The position numbers and the translations under genes are program-made. Shown piece after piece: positions 8,772 to 17,231 of a stretch of 64,000 nucleotides of DNA. Under the pieces are notes generated by a model that saw only the letters and a program-made list of their open reading frames with translations, was not told the origin of the DNA and made no database searches. Within the stretch, counting starts at the first letter, position 1; each line of letters starts with the position of its first letter. The DNA is from Chondromyces crocatus (GTDB taxonomy: Bacteria; Myxococcota_A; Polyangia; Polyangiales; Polyangiaceae): the NCBI RefSeq assembly GCF_001189295.1, contig NZ_CP012159.1, forward strand, positions 1,874,001 through 1,938,000. The letters run 5' to 3'.

Positions 8772-9701
8772 TCAGCGTCGGAGGAACACCCGCTGCTCCC
8801 CGTGCGCCACGATCTGCACCTGCTCCTCGCCGAGCTTCTGCGTCGCCATCACCTTCCGCAGCTCGCGCAGATCATCGCCGACTTCGTCGAGCGAATTCAC
8901 GAACGTGTCGTAATGGACCGGCACCATCCACCGTGCCCCCAGATCGAAGTAGATCTGCACCGCTTCCACCGGATCGACGTGCTTGGACGCCATGAACTCG
9001 CGCGGCGCAATCGGCGCGATCGCGATCAGCGCCAGATCGATCCCCGGGAACCGTTTCCCGGTGTCCTTGAACATCGCCGGGTCGTAGCCCGTATCCCCGC
9101 TGAAGTAGACCTTGAGCCCATCGTACTCGACCACGTACCCCGTGAACGACTCCGTCATCCAGCTCTGGTCGACGCCGTACCGGAAGCCGCTGTGCTTCAC
9201 CGGCGTCGGCGTCACCCGCAGCCCATCGTGCTCCCACGTCTCCCACGGCCCCACCTCCACCGTCGGGAAGCGGTAAGGCGGCACGTACACCAGCCCTCCG
9301 GTCGGCACGATCGTCGCACGCACCTTGTCCTCGATCATCTCCAGCGACCCGAGCGACAGGTGATCGAAGTGCATGTGCGAGATCAGCACCGCGTCCACCG
9401 GCGGCAGGTTCGCCGGATCCAGCCCGGGCTCCACGAAGCGCCGCGACACCATCCCCACCGTGTCGGTGAACACCGGATCGGTGAGGATCACCTTGTCTCC
9501 GATCTGCACCAGCGCCGTCGCGTGCCCCACCCAGAGCACCGACAGCCGGACCTCTTTCCGGAAAGGCTCGCGCACCTTGTTCTCCACCTTCCGCGGGGCG
9601 GTGAAGAGCGGCGCGAAGTTCCGGAACAGGATCCCCTGGACCGAGCACGACGACGCCCCGAACAAGGCGAGCGAAAGGAGCAGGGAGTGCGCGCGTCGCA
9701 T
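8772..9701 (-). CDS. MBL-fold metal-dependent hydrolase, lipoprotein (NAPE-PLD/UlaG-like)
   Basis: A 309-residue metallo-beta-lactamase-fold hydrolase. It begins with a signal peptide and lipobox (LFGASSC), then WVGHATALVQIGDKVILTDP, the metal motif HMHFDHLS (HxHxDH), later His and Asp ligands (VKHSGFR, FSGDTGYD) and a final VPVHYDTF. This is the layout of N-acyl-phosphatidylethanolamine phospholipase D-like proteins, so a phosphodiesterase acting on an envelope lipid is likely; the exact substrate is open. It follows the outer-membrane protein gene by five bases on the same strand and is probably cotranscribed with it, which supports an envelope role. Confidence 0.85.
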   Translation of the reverse strand: MRRAHSLLLSLALFGASSCSVQGILFRNFAPLFTAPRKVENKVREPFRKEVRLSVLWVGHATALVQIGDKVILTDPVFTDTVGMVSRRFVEPGLDPANLPPVDAVLISHMHFDHLSLGSLEMIEDKVRATIVPTGGLVYVPPYRFPTVEVGPWETWEHDGLRVTPTPVKHSGFRYGVDQSWMTESFTGYVVEYDGLKVYFSGDTGYDPAMFKDTGKRFPGIDLALIAIAPIAPREFMASKHVDPVEAVQIYFDLGARWMVPVHYDTFVNSLDEVGDDLRELRKVMATQKLGEEQVQIVAHGEQRVFLRR

Positions 9702-9706
9702 GGGTT

Positions 9707-10480
9707 TCAGAAGTACCGGATGTTGAGGGTCAACGATCCCATCCGCAGATCGCGCGTCGGTGTGTAGGCCGCTTGCAGCCCGAGCACGCCGAACAGCGTG
9801 TAGATGCCCGCCTCGTACGCCACCCCCACCTCGTCGCGGTGGTACACCAGCGCCCCGCCCACGGAGCACGACAGGTATTCGCCCCGATCCAGCAGCGGAA
9901 AGTACGCCCGAACGCCCGAGCGGAACAGCCAGCGGTTCCCCAGCGAGCCACCGCCGGCGAGGTAAGTCGGCGACACGAACAGCTCCACCGAGCCCGCGTG
10001 CCGCACGATCGGCTCGGCCACCATCGATCGCCACGGCGACAGGCGCGGATCGATCCCGAACGAGTAGAGCAGCGGCGTCGCCTGCCATCGCCCCCCGAAC
10101 CGCACCCCCTCGTCCGAGATCACCCACTCGGGGCTGGGAATGAGCTGCGTCAGCAGCCAGGGAAACGTCGCCTGCACCCGGGGCTCGGTGACCCGACCAG
10201 TCGTGAAGGTCCGCACCGTCTCCTCTGGCGCGCTCGCTTCATCGGCGCGAGCGGGCACACCCCGGTCCTCCGAGGTCACCTCCAGCGGCCCTCGTTCCCC
10301 CTCCGCCCAGGCCAGCGCCGTGGCGGGCGAAAGAGCCAGCGAGAGCGCCGTGGCCATGGCGACCCGACCTGACCCGAGCGCGTCCTCGTTGCCTCGGCGC
10401 GGGCGGCGTGCCACGGAACACCACCACGTCGCCAGCGCGTCAGATCCGCCGCGCAGGCGCCGCAGAGCGGAGCGAACCAT
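9707..10480 (-). CDS. Putative outer-membrane beta-barrel protein
   Basis: Up to 257 residues. After an Arg-rich N-terminus and a signal-like segment (MATALSLALSPATALAWA) the protein is built of alternating hydrophobic/polar strands (RWLFRSGVRAYFPLL, SVGGALVYHRDEVGVAYEAG, LGLQAAYTP) and ends in LTLNIRYF, with the C-terminal Phe typical of outer-membrane barrels. The longest start (10480) overlaps the start codon of the divergent GST gene by two bases; a start at 10357 gives a signal peptide without a basic n-region, so the true start is unsettled. It lies just upstream of the MBL-fold lipoprotein gene. Confidence 0.7.
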   Translation of the reverse strand: MVRSALRRLRGGSDALATWWCSVARRPRRGNEDALGSGRVAMATALSLALSPATALAWAEGERGPLEVTSEDRGVPARADEASAPEETVRTFTTGRVTEPRVQATFPWLLTQLIPSPEWVISDEGVRFGGRWQATPLLYSFGIDPRLSPWRSMVAEPIVRHAGSVELFVSPTYLAGGGSLGNRWLFRSGVRAYFPLLDRGEYLSCSVGGALVYHRDEVGVAYEAGIYTLFGVLGLQAAYTPTRDLRMGSLTLNIRYF

Positions 10481-11168
10481 GATCGACCTCTACTACTGGC
10501 CCACGCCGAACGGTTGGAAGATTTCCATCATGCTCGAGGAGACGGGGCTCCCCTACAAGCTCGTCCCCGTGAACATCGGCCGCGGAGAGCAGTTCAAGCC
10601 GGAGTTTCTGGCCATCAGCCCCAACAACCGCATGCCCGCCATCGTCGATCACGAGCCCCTCGGCGGCGGCGAGCCCGTCTCGGTGTTCGAGTCCGGTGCC
10701 ATCCTCGTCTACCTCGCCGAGAAGACCGAAAAGCTCCTGCCCAAGGACGTGCGCGGTCGCTTCGAGGTGCTCCAGTGGGTCATGTGGCAGATGGGGGGCC
10801 TCGGCCCCATGGCAGGCCAGGCGCACCACTTCCGCCACTACGCACCCGAGAAGATCCAGTACGGCGTCGACCGCTACACCAACGAGGTCAACCGCCTCTA
10901 CGGCGTCATGAACAAGCGCCTCGCCGACCGCGACTACCTCGCGGGCGACCTCTCCATCGCCGACTTCGCCGCCTTCCCCTGGGTCGTCCCCTTCGAGAAC
11001 CAGGGCCAGAAGCTCGAAGACTTCCCGCACCTCAAGCGCTGGTTCGAGGCCCTCAAGGCGCGTCCCTCCGTCGAGCGTGGCCTCGCCGTGGGCGCCGAGC
11101 TGCGCCAGCAACCGAACATGGACGAGGAAGCCAAGAAGATCCTCTTCGGCCAGAAAGCCCGCTCCTGA
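10479..11168 (+). CDS. Glutathione S-transferase family protein (YfcG/Ure2p type)
   Basis: A 229-residue GST. The N-terminal thioredoxin-like domain (LYYWPTPNGWKISIMLEE, NNRMPAIVDHEP, FESGAILVYLAEK) contains the Thr-Pro-Asn-Gly opening and the conserved ES pair that binds the glutathione gamma-glutamyl group, as in the Nu-class YfcG group. The C-terminal helical domain carries SIADFAAFPWV. It likely acts as a disulfide-bond reductase or glutathione transferase in the cytoplasm. The ATG at 10479 is favoured by the family's N-terminus (MIDLYYWPTPNG). A strong hairpin follows the gene. Confidence 0.93.
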   Translation: MIDLYYWPTPNGWKISIMLEETGLPYKLVPVNIGRGEQFKPEFLAISPNNRMPAIVDHEPLGGGEPVSVFESGAILVYLAEKTEKLLPKDVRGRFEVLQWVMWQMGGLGPMAGQAHHFRHYAPEKIQYGVDRYTNEVNRLYGVMNKRLADRDYLAGDLSIADFAAFPWVVPFENQGQKLEDFPHLKRWFEALKARPSVERGLAVGAELRQQPNMDEEAKKILFGQKARS

Positions 11169-11186
11169 ACCTCCGCCCCTGACCCT

Positions 11187-11216
11187 CGGCGCGACCTCCT
11201 CGGAGTCCTCGCGCCG
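11187..11216 (+). terminator. Hairpin terminator after the GST gene
   Basis: A perfect 8-bp inverted repeat, CGGCGCGA and TCGCGCCG, around a 14-base loop, 18 bases after the stop codon. GC-rich stem without an obvious U-tract. Confidence 0.5.
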
Positions 11217-11317
11217 CCCGTGTCGCGCCGCCGGAGGCGTGGCACGCTGAGCGTTTCCCACGCCGCCTCACACCGCCTACGCACCTCGCTCCGACGCCGC
11301 GCGACGCCCGCACCGTC

Positions 11318-12220
11318 ATGCCTCCCCCCATCCAGCTTCCTCCCGTTCAGCTCACCCCCATCGGCATCGCCCGCACCCCGCACCCCGACCGGGTCAGCGC
11401 CCCGCGCCAGCCCTACGCCGCGCAAGGCACCCCGGGCACCATCGAGCTGTTCCCCGGCAACCACTACGAGCACGCCCTCTGCGACCTCGAAGGCTGGGAG
11501 CGCATCTGGGTCGTCTTCCTTTTCCACCTCAATCCCCCGGGCGTCTTCCGGCCCAAGGTGCTCCCCCCTCGCAGCGCCGGCCAGCGCCGCGGCGTCTTCG
11601 CCACGCGCTCCCCGCACCGCCCCAACCCCATCGGCCTCAGCGTCCTGCGCCTCCAGGCCGTCGACGGCCTCGTCCTGCACGTACTCGACCTCGACCTCGT
11701 CGACGGCACCCCCGTGCTCGACATCAAGCCCTATGTCCCCTGGGCCGACGCCTTCCCCTCCTCGCGCACGGGCTGGCTCGCGCCCCTCGCCCCGCTCGCG
11801 CCCACCGCTGCGCTCGCTGACGACCCGCGGAACGCCACCGACCTCACGTCGAGCAGCGCGGCGCCTCCCTCGCTCCTTCATCCGGCCTCCCTCGACCCCG
11901 AGCCGGGCTTCCACGTCACCTGGGCCCCCCTCGCTGCCGAACAAGCCGCATGGCTCCAGCGAGAGCATGGCGTCGGCCTCGTCACCCCCGTCGACCGCGC
12001 CCTCTCTCTCGGTCCCCAACCGCATCCTTACCGCCGCATCAAGCGTGACGGCGACGCCTTCCGCCTCGCCGTCAAGGACTGGCGGATCCGCTTCCGCGTC
12101 GAGGGCCGACAGGTCACCGTCGAGCGCCTCCAGAGCGGCTACCGACCCGCGCAGCTCGCCACCTCCACCGAGCCCGCCATCGTCCTCCAGGCCGCGTTCG
12201 TGGCGCACTTTCCTGGCTGA
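11318..12220 (+). CDS. trmO: tRNA (N6-threonylcarbamoyladenosine-37) N6-methyltransferase TrmO
   Basis: A 300-residue TsaA/TrmO protein. The N-terminal beta-barrel shows the family signatures: GIARTPH, RGVFATRSPHRPNPIGLS (residues 91-108) and DGTPVLDIKPYVPWADA. TrmO uses S-adenosylmethionine to methylate t6A37 in tRNA-Thr. The C-terminal half (after a Pro/Ala-rich linker near residue 165) is the additional domain found in the longer bacterial forms. The gene stands alone on the plus strand. Confidence 0.93.
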   Translation: MPPPIQLPPVQLTPIGIARTPHPDRVSAPRQPYAAQGTPGTIELFPGNHYEHALCDLEGWERIWVVFLFHLNPPGVFRPKVLPPRSAGQRRGVFATRSPHRPNPIGLSVLRLQAVDGLVLHVLDLDLVDGTPVLDIKPYVPWADAFPSSRTGWLAPLAPLAPTAALADDPRNATDLTSSSAAPPSLLHPASLDPEPGFHVTWAPLAAEQAAWLQREHGVGLVTPVDRALSLGPQPHPYRRIKRDGDAFRLAVKDWRIRFRVEGRQVTVERLQSGYRPAQLATSTEPAIVLQAAFVAHFPG

Positions 12221-12315
12221 TCTCCCCTGCGTTTCGAACGTTCCTGGAAGCGTCACGGTCGCCTTCGCGAGGAGCGTGCAGACGAGAAGTTCGCTATCTT
12301 CGACAAAGGAACACG

Positions 12316-12996
12316 ATGGATCCAGCTTTCGCTCCTCTGCGCGGTGTGGTGTTCGACATGAACGGCACGCTGGTCGACGACATCCCATTTCATTTCGCGG
12401 CCTGGAGGTCGCTCGCGAGCGAGCTGGGCGTGCTCCTCAGCGACGAGGACCTGCAGTCGTTCAATGGGTTGAAAAACGAAGACATTCTGCCGAAGCTGGT
12501 GGGCTCGGATGTCACGCCGGAGCGAGCTGCTCGGCTCATCGAGCAGAAAGAAGAAACCTACCGCCGGCTGTACCGACCTCACCTTGCCCTGATGGACGGC
12601 GCACGGGAGTTCCTCGCGGCGTTGCGAGCGGGCTCGGTCCGTGTCGCCATCGCGAGTTCCGCGCCTCCGGAGAACCGTGCGATGGTCATCGACGGGTTGC
12701 AGCTTCGCGACGACATCGACGTCGTCGTCGCGGCGGAGCACCTGCCGGGCAAGCCGGCCCCGGACGTGTTTCTCGACGCGGCTCGTCAGCTCGGGATCGC
12801 TCCCTTCGAATGCCTGGCGTTCGAGGATGCCGTGAGTGGCGTGATGGCGGCTGTTCGAGCGGGCATGCTGGTCGGCGCGGTGACGACGAACAATCCGGCA
12901 GCGACCTTGCTGGCGGCCGGTGCGGCGTTCGCGGTCCACGACTTCACCTGCATGCCGCCCGAGGTCTCCGCCCGTCTACCGCAAGCGCCCCGTTGA
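12316..12996 (+). CDS. HAD-superfamily hydrolase, beta-phosphoglucomutase-like
   Basis: A 226-residue HAD subfamily IA protein. Motif I is VVFDMNGTLVDD, motif II VAIASSAPP, motif III GKPAPDVF and motif IV FEDAVSGVMAA, all as in beta-phosphoglucomutase/phosphatase relatives. Motif I has Asn where most members have the second Asp (DxDGT), the residue that acts as general acid/base, so a mutase reaction is less likely than a slower phosphatase. The substrate is not predictable. The gene converges on a lipoprotein gene with a gap of 11 bases. Confidence 0.85.
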   Translation: MDPAFAPLRGVVFDMNGTLVDDIPFHFAAWRSLASELGVLLSDEDLQSFNGLKNEDILPKLVGSDVTPERAARLIEQKEETYRRLYRPHLALMDGAREFLAALRAGSVRVAIASSAPPENRAMVIDGLQLRDDIDVVVAAEHLPGKPAPDVFLDAARQLGIAPFECLAFEDAVSGVMAAVRAGMLVGAVTTNNPAATLLAAGAAFAVHDFTCMPPEVSARLPQAPR

Positions 12997-13007
12997 GCCC
13001 ACCCGCG

Positions 13008-13595
13008 TCACGGGCGCAGCGATTTGCACGCTGCGACGACCGCGTCGCGCTGCTTCTCGTGCCCCACCGACGTATCGCAGATGTAGCTCTTCCCGCCGAG
13101 CTCCCGGCGCACCATCGCCCAGTAGTTCTTGCCCATCGAGCCCTCGTTCTCGAACGTCAGCACCCACCCGTCGGGCAACGTCTCCGTCTTGATGTTCTGC
13201 GGCTTGAAGTCCTCGAACTCCTTCTGTGCCGCCTCCAGCGTCTTCGGCTTGTTCTCCCCGGCCGGCGCCACGTTGAGCGGCGCGCTCGCCCCCATCACCG
13301 TGTGCCCCTCGCCGATGATCGCGTCCGTCACCGCGGAGTCCTCCGGCAGATCGATCTGCAGGTTGAGCTTCGGAAGCTTCGTCGCCTTCCCGCCCCCCAG
13401 GATCGTCTCCCCCTTGCCCTCTGCGGCTTTGCCCTCTGCGGCCTTGCCCTCCTCGGCCTTCTTTCCTTCTGCGGCCGGCTTCACCGCGCCTGCGCTGGTG
13501 GCTGCGCCCGATGCGGCGTCGGGGCTCTTTTCGCCCGAGTTGCAGGCCACGAGGCAGACGGCGAGCGCGACGGCGGAAAGGCTCTTCGAGATCAT
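13008..13595 (-). CDS. Hypothetical lipoprotein with AEGK-repeat linker
   Basis: A 195-residue protein starting at the ATG at 13595, with GAGGAG six bases upstream. It has a signal peptide and lipobox (CLVAC), then a Lys/Ala/Glu-rich linker with repeats (EEGKAAEGKAAEGKG) and a C-terminal globular domain of about 120 residues (LPKLNLQIDLPE, DGWVLTFENEG, KSYICDTSVG) with two cysteines. Such linker-plus-domain lipoproteins are common in Polyangiales, but I know no function. An upstream in-frame extension of 70 residues is Cys/Arg-rich and non-coding in appearance. Confidence 0.75.
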   Translation of the reverse strand: MISKSLSAVALAVCLVACNSGEKSPDAASGAATSAGAVKPAAEGKKAEEGKAAEGKAAEGKGETILGGGKATKLPKLNLQIDLPEDSAVTDAIIGEGHTVMGASAPLNVAPAGENKPKTLEAAQKEFEDFKPQNIKTETLPDGWVLTFENEGSMGKNYWAMVRRELGGKSYICDTSVGHEKQRDAVVAACKSLRP

Positions 13596-13936
13596 GATGG
13601 CTCCTCGCAATGGCAATCCCGGCGCAGGTGGACACCCGGCATCCAGAGCCCACCCCTGCACATCGCATCGACGTGCCGCGCGGCGCGCGCGCCTGGGTTG
13701 CATTAGAGCCGAGCACCTGGGTGAAGTCCAACGGCGCGCTCCCACGCGTGTGGGCGCGCCCCCTCTGCCGACGACGCACCCGCATCCACTTGTGCGCTGT
13801 GGCATCCAAGACAGCGTCTGCTACGCCAACTCGGTGACCCGGCTCGCATCGACGATCCCGGGCACGTCGATCATCTCCGCCGGTGATCGGCCTCGCGGAT
13901 GGACCCGCTGCGCGAATGGACCCGCTTCGCTGATGG
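13596..13936. other. Intergenic spacer between divergent genes
   Basis: 341 bases between the AEGK-repeat lipoprotein and the CoA-transferase gene. It should hold both promoters; no gene, RNA or clear promoter consensus was recognised. Confidence 0.5.
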
Positions 13937-16114
13937 ATGGCCCCCGTGACGCAGACCCGCACCCCCGAGACCCTCCAGGACGTCGACGCCTGTGTCGACG
14001 CCATCCTCGATCGCGTCGGCCGTGACGTGCGCATCGCCCTCCCCCTCGGTCTGGGCAAGCCCGTCGAGCTGGTCAACGCCCTGTACGCGCGGGCCTGCCG
14101 CGACAGCACCCTCCAGCTCACCCTCCTCACCGCCCTCACCCTGGAGCCACCGACCCCTGCCCAGGGCCTCGAAGCCGCGCTCCTCCAGCCCTTCCTCGAC
14201 CGCGTCTACGACGGTGTCCCTCGCCTCGACTACGCCGCCGCCCAGACCGAAGGGCGCCTCCCCCCCAACGTCCGCGTCGTCGAATTCTTCTTCCGGCCTG
14301 GCAGCCGCCTGCGCGACGCCCGCGCCCAGCGCGACTACATCAGCACCAACTACACCTTCGCCGCGCGCGACGTCTTCGACCAGGGCTGCAACGTCGTCGC
14401 CCAGATGGTCGCGCGCCGCGACACCCCCGACGGCCCCCGCTACAGCCTGAGCTGCAACCCCGACCTCGGCCCCGACCTCGTGCAGCGCCTCCGCGCCGCC
14501 GAAGCCGCTGGCGAGCGCAAGGCCGCCGTCGTCGCCGTCGTCAACCAGCACCTCCCCTACTTCGGCCGTGACGCCGAGGCTCCCGTCGACATGTTCGACC
14601 TCGTCGTCGACCACCCCCGCTACACCACCCCCCTCTTCTCCACCCCCAAGACCCCGGTCGCCCTCGCTGACCACGCCATCGGCCTCCACGCCACCGCCCT
14701 CCTCCGCGACGGCGGCACCTTGCAGCTCGGCATCGGCAGCCTCGGCGACGCCGTCGTCCACGCCGCCCTCCTCCGCCACCGCCACCCCGATCGCTACCGC
14801 GACGCCCTCGCCGCCACCGGCGCCCTCACCGCGCACGCGCCCCTCATCGAGCGCATCGGCGGCCTCGGCCCCTTCGAGCGCGGCCTCTACGGCGCCACCG
14901 AGATGTTCGTCGACGGCTTCGTGCACCTCCTCGACGCCGGCATCCTCACCCGCCGCGTCTACGACTTCCGGGCCCTTCAAGAACTCGTCGACGAAGGCCA
15001 CTGCGACCCCCGCGCCCTCACCCCCGACCTCCTCGACGCCCTCCTCGAGCGCGGCGTCTCCCAGCTCCGCGCCGAGGACTTCGCCCCCCTCCAGTTCCAC
15101 GGCGTCTTCACCGACGCCATCCGCTACGACGCCGGCCACCTCGTCCACCCGGACGGCGACCGCATCCCCGCGAACCTCGCCGACCCCGGCGCCCGCGCTG
15201 CCATTGCCGCTCGCTGCCTCGGCACCACGCTACGCCGCGGCGTCCTCCTCCACGGCGGCTTCTTCCTCGGCCCCCGCGCCTTCTACGAAGCCCTCACCAC
15301 CATGCCGGACGACGCACGCGACGCCCTCTGCATGACCGGCGTCGACAAGGTGAACCAGCTCGACCTCGACCCGCCCCTCTACCGCGCCCAGCGCCGCCAC
15401 GCCCGCTTCATCAACACCGCGATGATGGCCACCCTCTCCGGCGCCGTCGTCTCCGATGGCCTCGACGACGGCCGCGTCGTCTCCGGCGTCGGCGGCCAGT
15501 ACAACTTCGTCGCCCAGGCTCACCAGCTCCCCACCGGCCGCTCCATCCTCCTCGTCCGCGCCACCCGGACCCCCAAGGCGGGCGACCCCCAGAGCAACCT
15601 CGTCTTCGCCTACGCCCACTGCACCATCCCGCGCCACCTGCGCGACCTGGTCGTCACCGAGTACGGCATCGCCGACCTCCGCGGCCGCACCGACAGCGAG
15701 GTCGCCAAGGCCCTGCTCCACATCGCCGACAGCCGCTTCCAGCCCCAGCTCCTCGCCGAAGCCCAGCGAGCCGGCAAGATCGAGCCCGACTACACCATCC
15801 CCGAGCCCCACCGCCACAACACCCCCGACCGCCTCGCGCGCGCCCTCGCCCCGCACGCCGAGCACCTGCCCACCTTTCCCCTCGGCACCGACTTCACCGA
15901 CCAGGAGCTTCGCCTCACCCGCGCCCTGGAGCGCGTGAAAGCCCGCGCCGAGAGCACCCCGAAGTGGCATCTCCTCCCCGCCGCCCTGCGCTTGCCTCAG
16001 CGCGACGAACCCCAGCTCCGCGCAGACCTCGAGCGCATCGGCCTCCTGCGCCCCACGACCCTTCAGGACCGCATCACCCGCGGCCTCTTGATCGACGCCC
16101 TCCGCGACCCCTGA
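13937..16114 (+). CDS. Acetyl-CoA hydrolase/CoA-transferase family protein
   Basis: A 725-residue protein of the acetyl-CoA hydrolase/4-hydroxybutyrate CoA-transferase family. Visible are the N-terminal domain (LPLGLGKPVELVNAL), the segment LQLGIGSLGDAVVHAALL, YGATEMFVDGFVHLLDAG, and the C-terminal domain with GVGGQYNFVAQAH, PQSNLVFAYAHC and VTEYGIADLRGRTDSE. Together these place it among the long acetyl-CoA hydrolase/transferase C-terminal-domain proteins. It should move CoA between acyl-CoA and a free acid or hydrolyse acetyl-CoA in the cytoplasm. It is longer than the classical 430-residue enzymes because of an insertion and a roughly 80-residue C-terminal extension. It converges on the TPR protein gene. 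Confidence 0.85.
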   Translation: MAPVTQTRTPETLQDVDACVDAILDRVGRDVRIALPLGLGKPVELVNALYARACRDSTLQLTLLTALTLEPPTPAQGLEAALLQPFLDRVYDGVPRLDYAAAQTEGRLPPNVRVVEFFFRPGSRLRDARAQRDYISTNYTFAARDVFDQGCNVVAQMVARRDTPDGPRYSLSCNPDLGPDLVQRLRAAEAAGERKAAVVAVVNQHLPYFGRDAEAPVDMFDLVVDHPRYTTPLFSTPKTPVALADHAIGLHATALLRDGGTLQLGIGSLGDAVVHAALLRHRHPDRYRDALAATGALTAHAPLIERIGGLGPFERGLYGATEMFVDGFVHLLDAGILTRRVYDFRALQELVDEGHCDPRALTPDLLDALLERGVSQLRAEDFAPLQFHGVFTDAIRYDAGHLVHPDGDRIPANLADPGARAAIAARCLGTTLRRGVLLHGGFFLGPRAFYEALTTMPDDARDALCMTGVDKVNQLDLDPPLYRAQRRHARFINTAMMATLSGAVVSDGLDDGRVVSGVGGQYNFVAQAHQLPTGRSILLVRATRTPKAGDPQSNLVFAYAHCTIPRHLRDLVVTEYGIADLRGRTDSEVAKALLHIADSRFQPQLLAEAQRAGKIEPDYTIPEPHRHNTPDRLARALAPHAEHLPTFPLGTDFTDQELRLTRALERVKARAESTPKWHLLPAALRLPQRDEPQLRADLERIGLLRPTTLQDRITRGLLIDALRDP

Positions 16115-16131
16115 CCCCGCCCCTCACGGCG

Positions 16132-17223
16132 TCACCACGCCCCCTGCACCCCCAGCATCGCCCCCGCGGGCCCTGCGGACAGCACCCCCGCGCTCACCCA
16201 GCGCCTCGCTTGCCCCGTGTCCGCCTCGCCCCCGCGCGGCTCCGTCAACAGCAGCACCAGCGCCGTCCCCACCCCGGCGGCTCCCACCGCGAACCCGATC
16301 GTGCTCACCAGCCCGGTCATCTTCACCCGGTCCACTGCGGCAAGCCCCGCCGCATCACACACCCGCGCGTCGCGCTGCCCGATGGCCCCACCGCAGTGGT
16401 CCCCCATCGTCCCCTTCGCGCCGAGCGCCAGCGCGCCCATCACCCCGCCCACTGCGAGCCCTGCGATCCCCAGCCCCCCGACCGTGAACGTCAGCGCCCG
16501 CCGCCCCGTCGACACCTCCTCCTCCGCGACCACCGGCGGCGGCTCGGGCGGCGGCTCGGGCGGCTTCGGCAGCTTCACCTCCAGCCGCAGGTGCTTCTTC
16601 TCCTTCGGTGCCAGCGTGAACGCCACCTCCCACGCCTCGGCGCCCGCCACCTCCGTCGACACCCGGTGCTCCCCCGGGTCCACCGGCAGCGGCACCTCGA
16701 GCGCGGCGCTCCCCACCACCTCACCGTCCCGCTTCACCACCGTCTCCCTGGGCGCCGTTGCCGGCAATGCCAGCGTCAGCTCCGGCGCCTCGGCCCGCAG
16801 CCGATCGCGCTCCTTCTCCGCCACCTGCGGCCGCCGCCCTTGCCTGAACTTCTGCGCCCGCGGCAGCTTCTCGTAGATCTCCAGGTAGTCACTGAAGTGC
16901 GCCGCCGCCGTCGCGCTCCGACCCCGCCGGCTCTCGCACTCCGCCAGCGTGAACAGCGTCCCTGGCCGCGGATCGATCCGCTGGCTCTCGGCGATCGCCG
17001 CGCACCCCGCCTCGTAGCGACCCGCCAGCATGTCCGCCTTCCCGCGGTTGAACAGCGCCTCCGCGCTCGCCACGTCCTCCGCCGCGGCGGGCCCGACCCA
17101 CCCCGTGAACACCACGCCGACGCTCATCACGGTGCGGCCGACGCTCACGACGGCGCGGCCGACGCCCCGCCCTCGAAGCCCGCTCCGCCGCTCACCGGCT
17201 CGACCCACGCCCCTCGCCGCCAT
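16132..17223 (-). CDS. TPR/PEGA-like exported protein, paralogue 1
   Basis: A 363-residue protein: signal peptide (after an Arg-rich n-region), a short TPR-like domain (AEALFNRGKADMLAGRYEAGC, SQRIDPRPGTLFTLAECE), a PEGA-like beta domain (VDPGEHRVSTEV), a Pro-rich linker (PKPPEPPPEPPP), then two hydrophobic segments (LGIAGLAVGGVMGALALG and TIGFAVGAAGVGTALVLLL) flanking a Cys-containing loop, and a C-terminal strand ending in GVQGAW. It starts at the ATG at 17223, 8 bases after the kinase stop, so the two are cotranscribed. Two paralogues lie nearby. The role is unknown; PEGA proteins bind the cell surface or transmit kinase signals in some myxobacterial pathways. Confidence 0.8.
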   Translation of the reverse strand: MAARGVGRAGERRSGLRGRGVGRAVVSVGRTVMSVGVVFTGWVGPAAAEDVASAEALFNRGKADMLAGRYEAGCAAIAESQRIDPRPGTLFTLAECESRRGRSATAAAHFSDYLEIYEKLPRAQKFRQGRRPQVAEKERDRLRAEAPELTLALPATAPRETVVKRDGEVVGSAALEVPLPVDPGEHRVSTEVAGAEAWEVAFTLAPKEKKHLRLEVKLPKPPEPPPEPPPVVAEEEVSTGRRALTFTVGGLGIAGLAVGGVMGALALGAKGTMGDHCGGAIGQRDARVCDAAGLAAVDRVKMTGLVSTIGFAVGAAGVGTALVLLLTEPRGGEADTGQARRWVSAGVLSAGPAGAMLGVQGAW

Positions 17224-17231
17224 CCCCCAGC

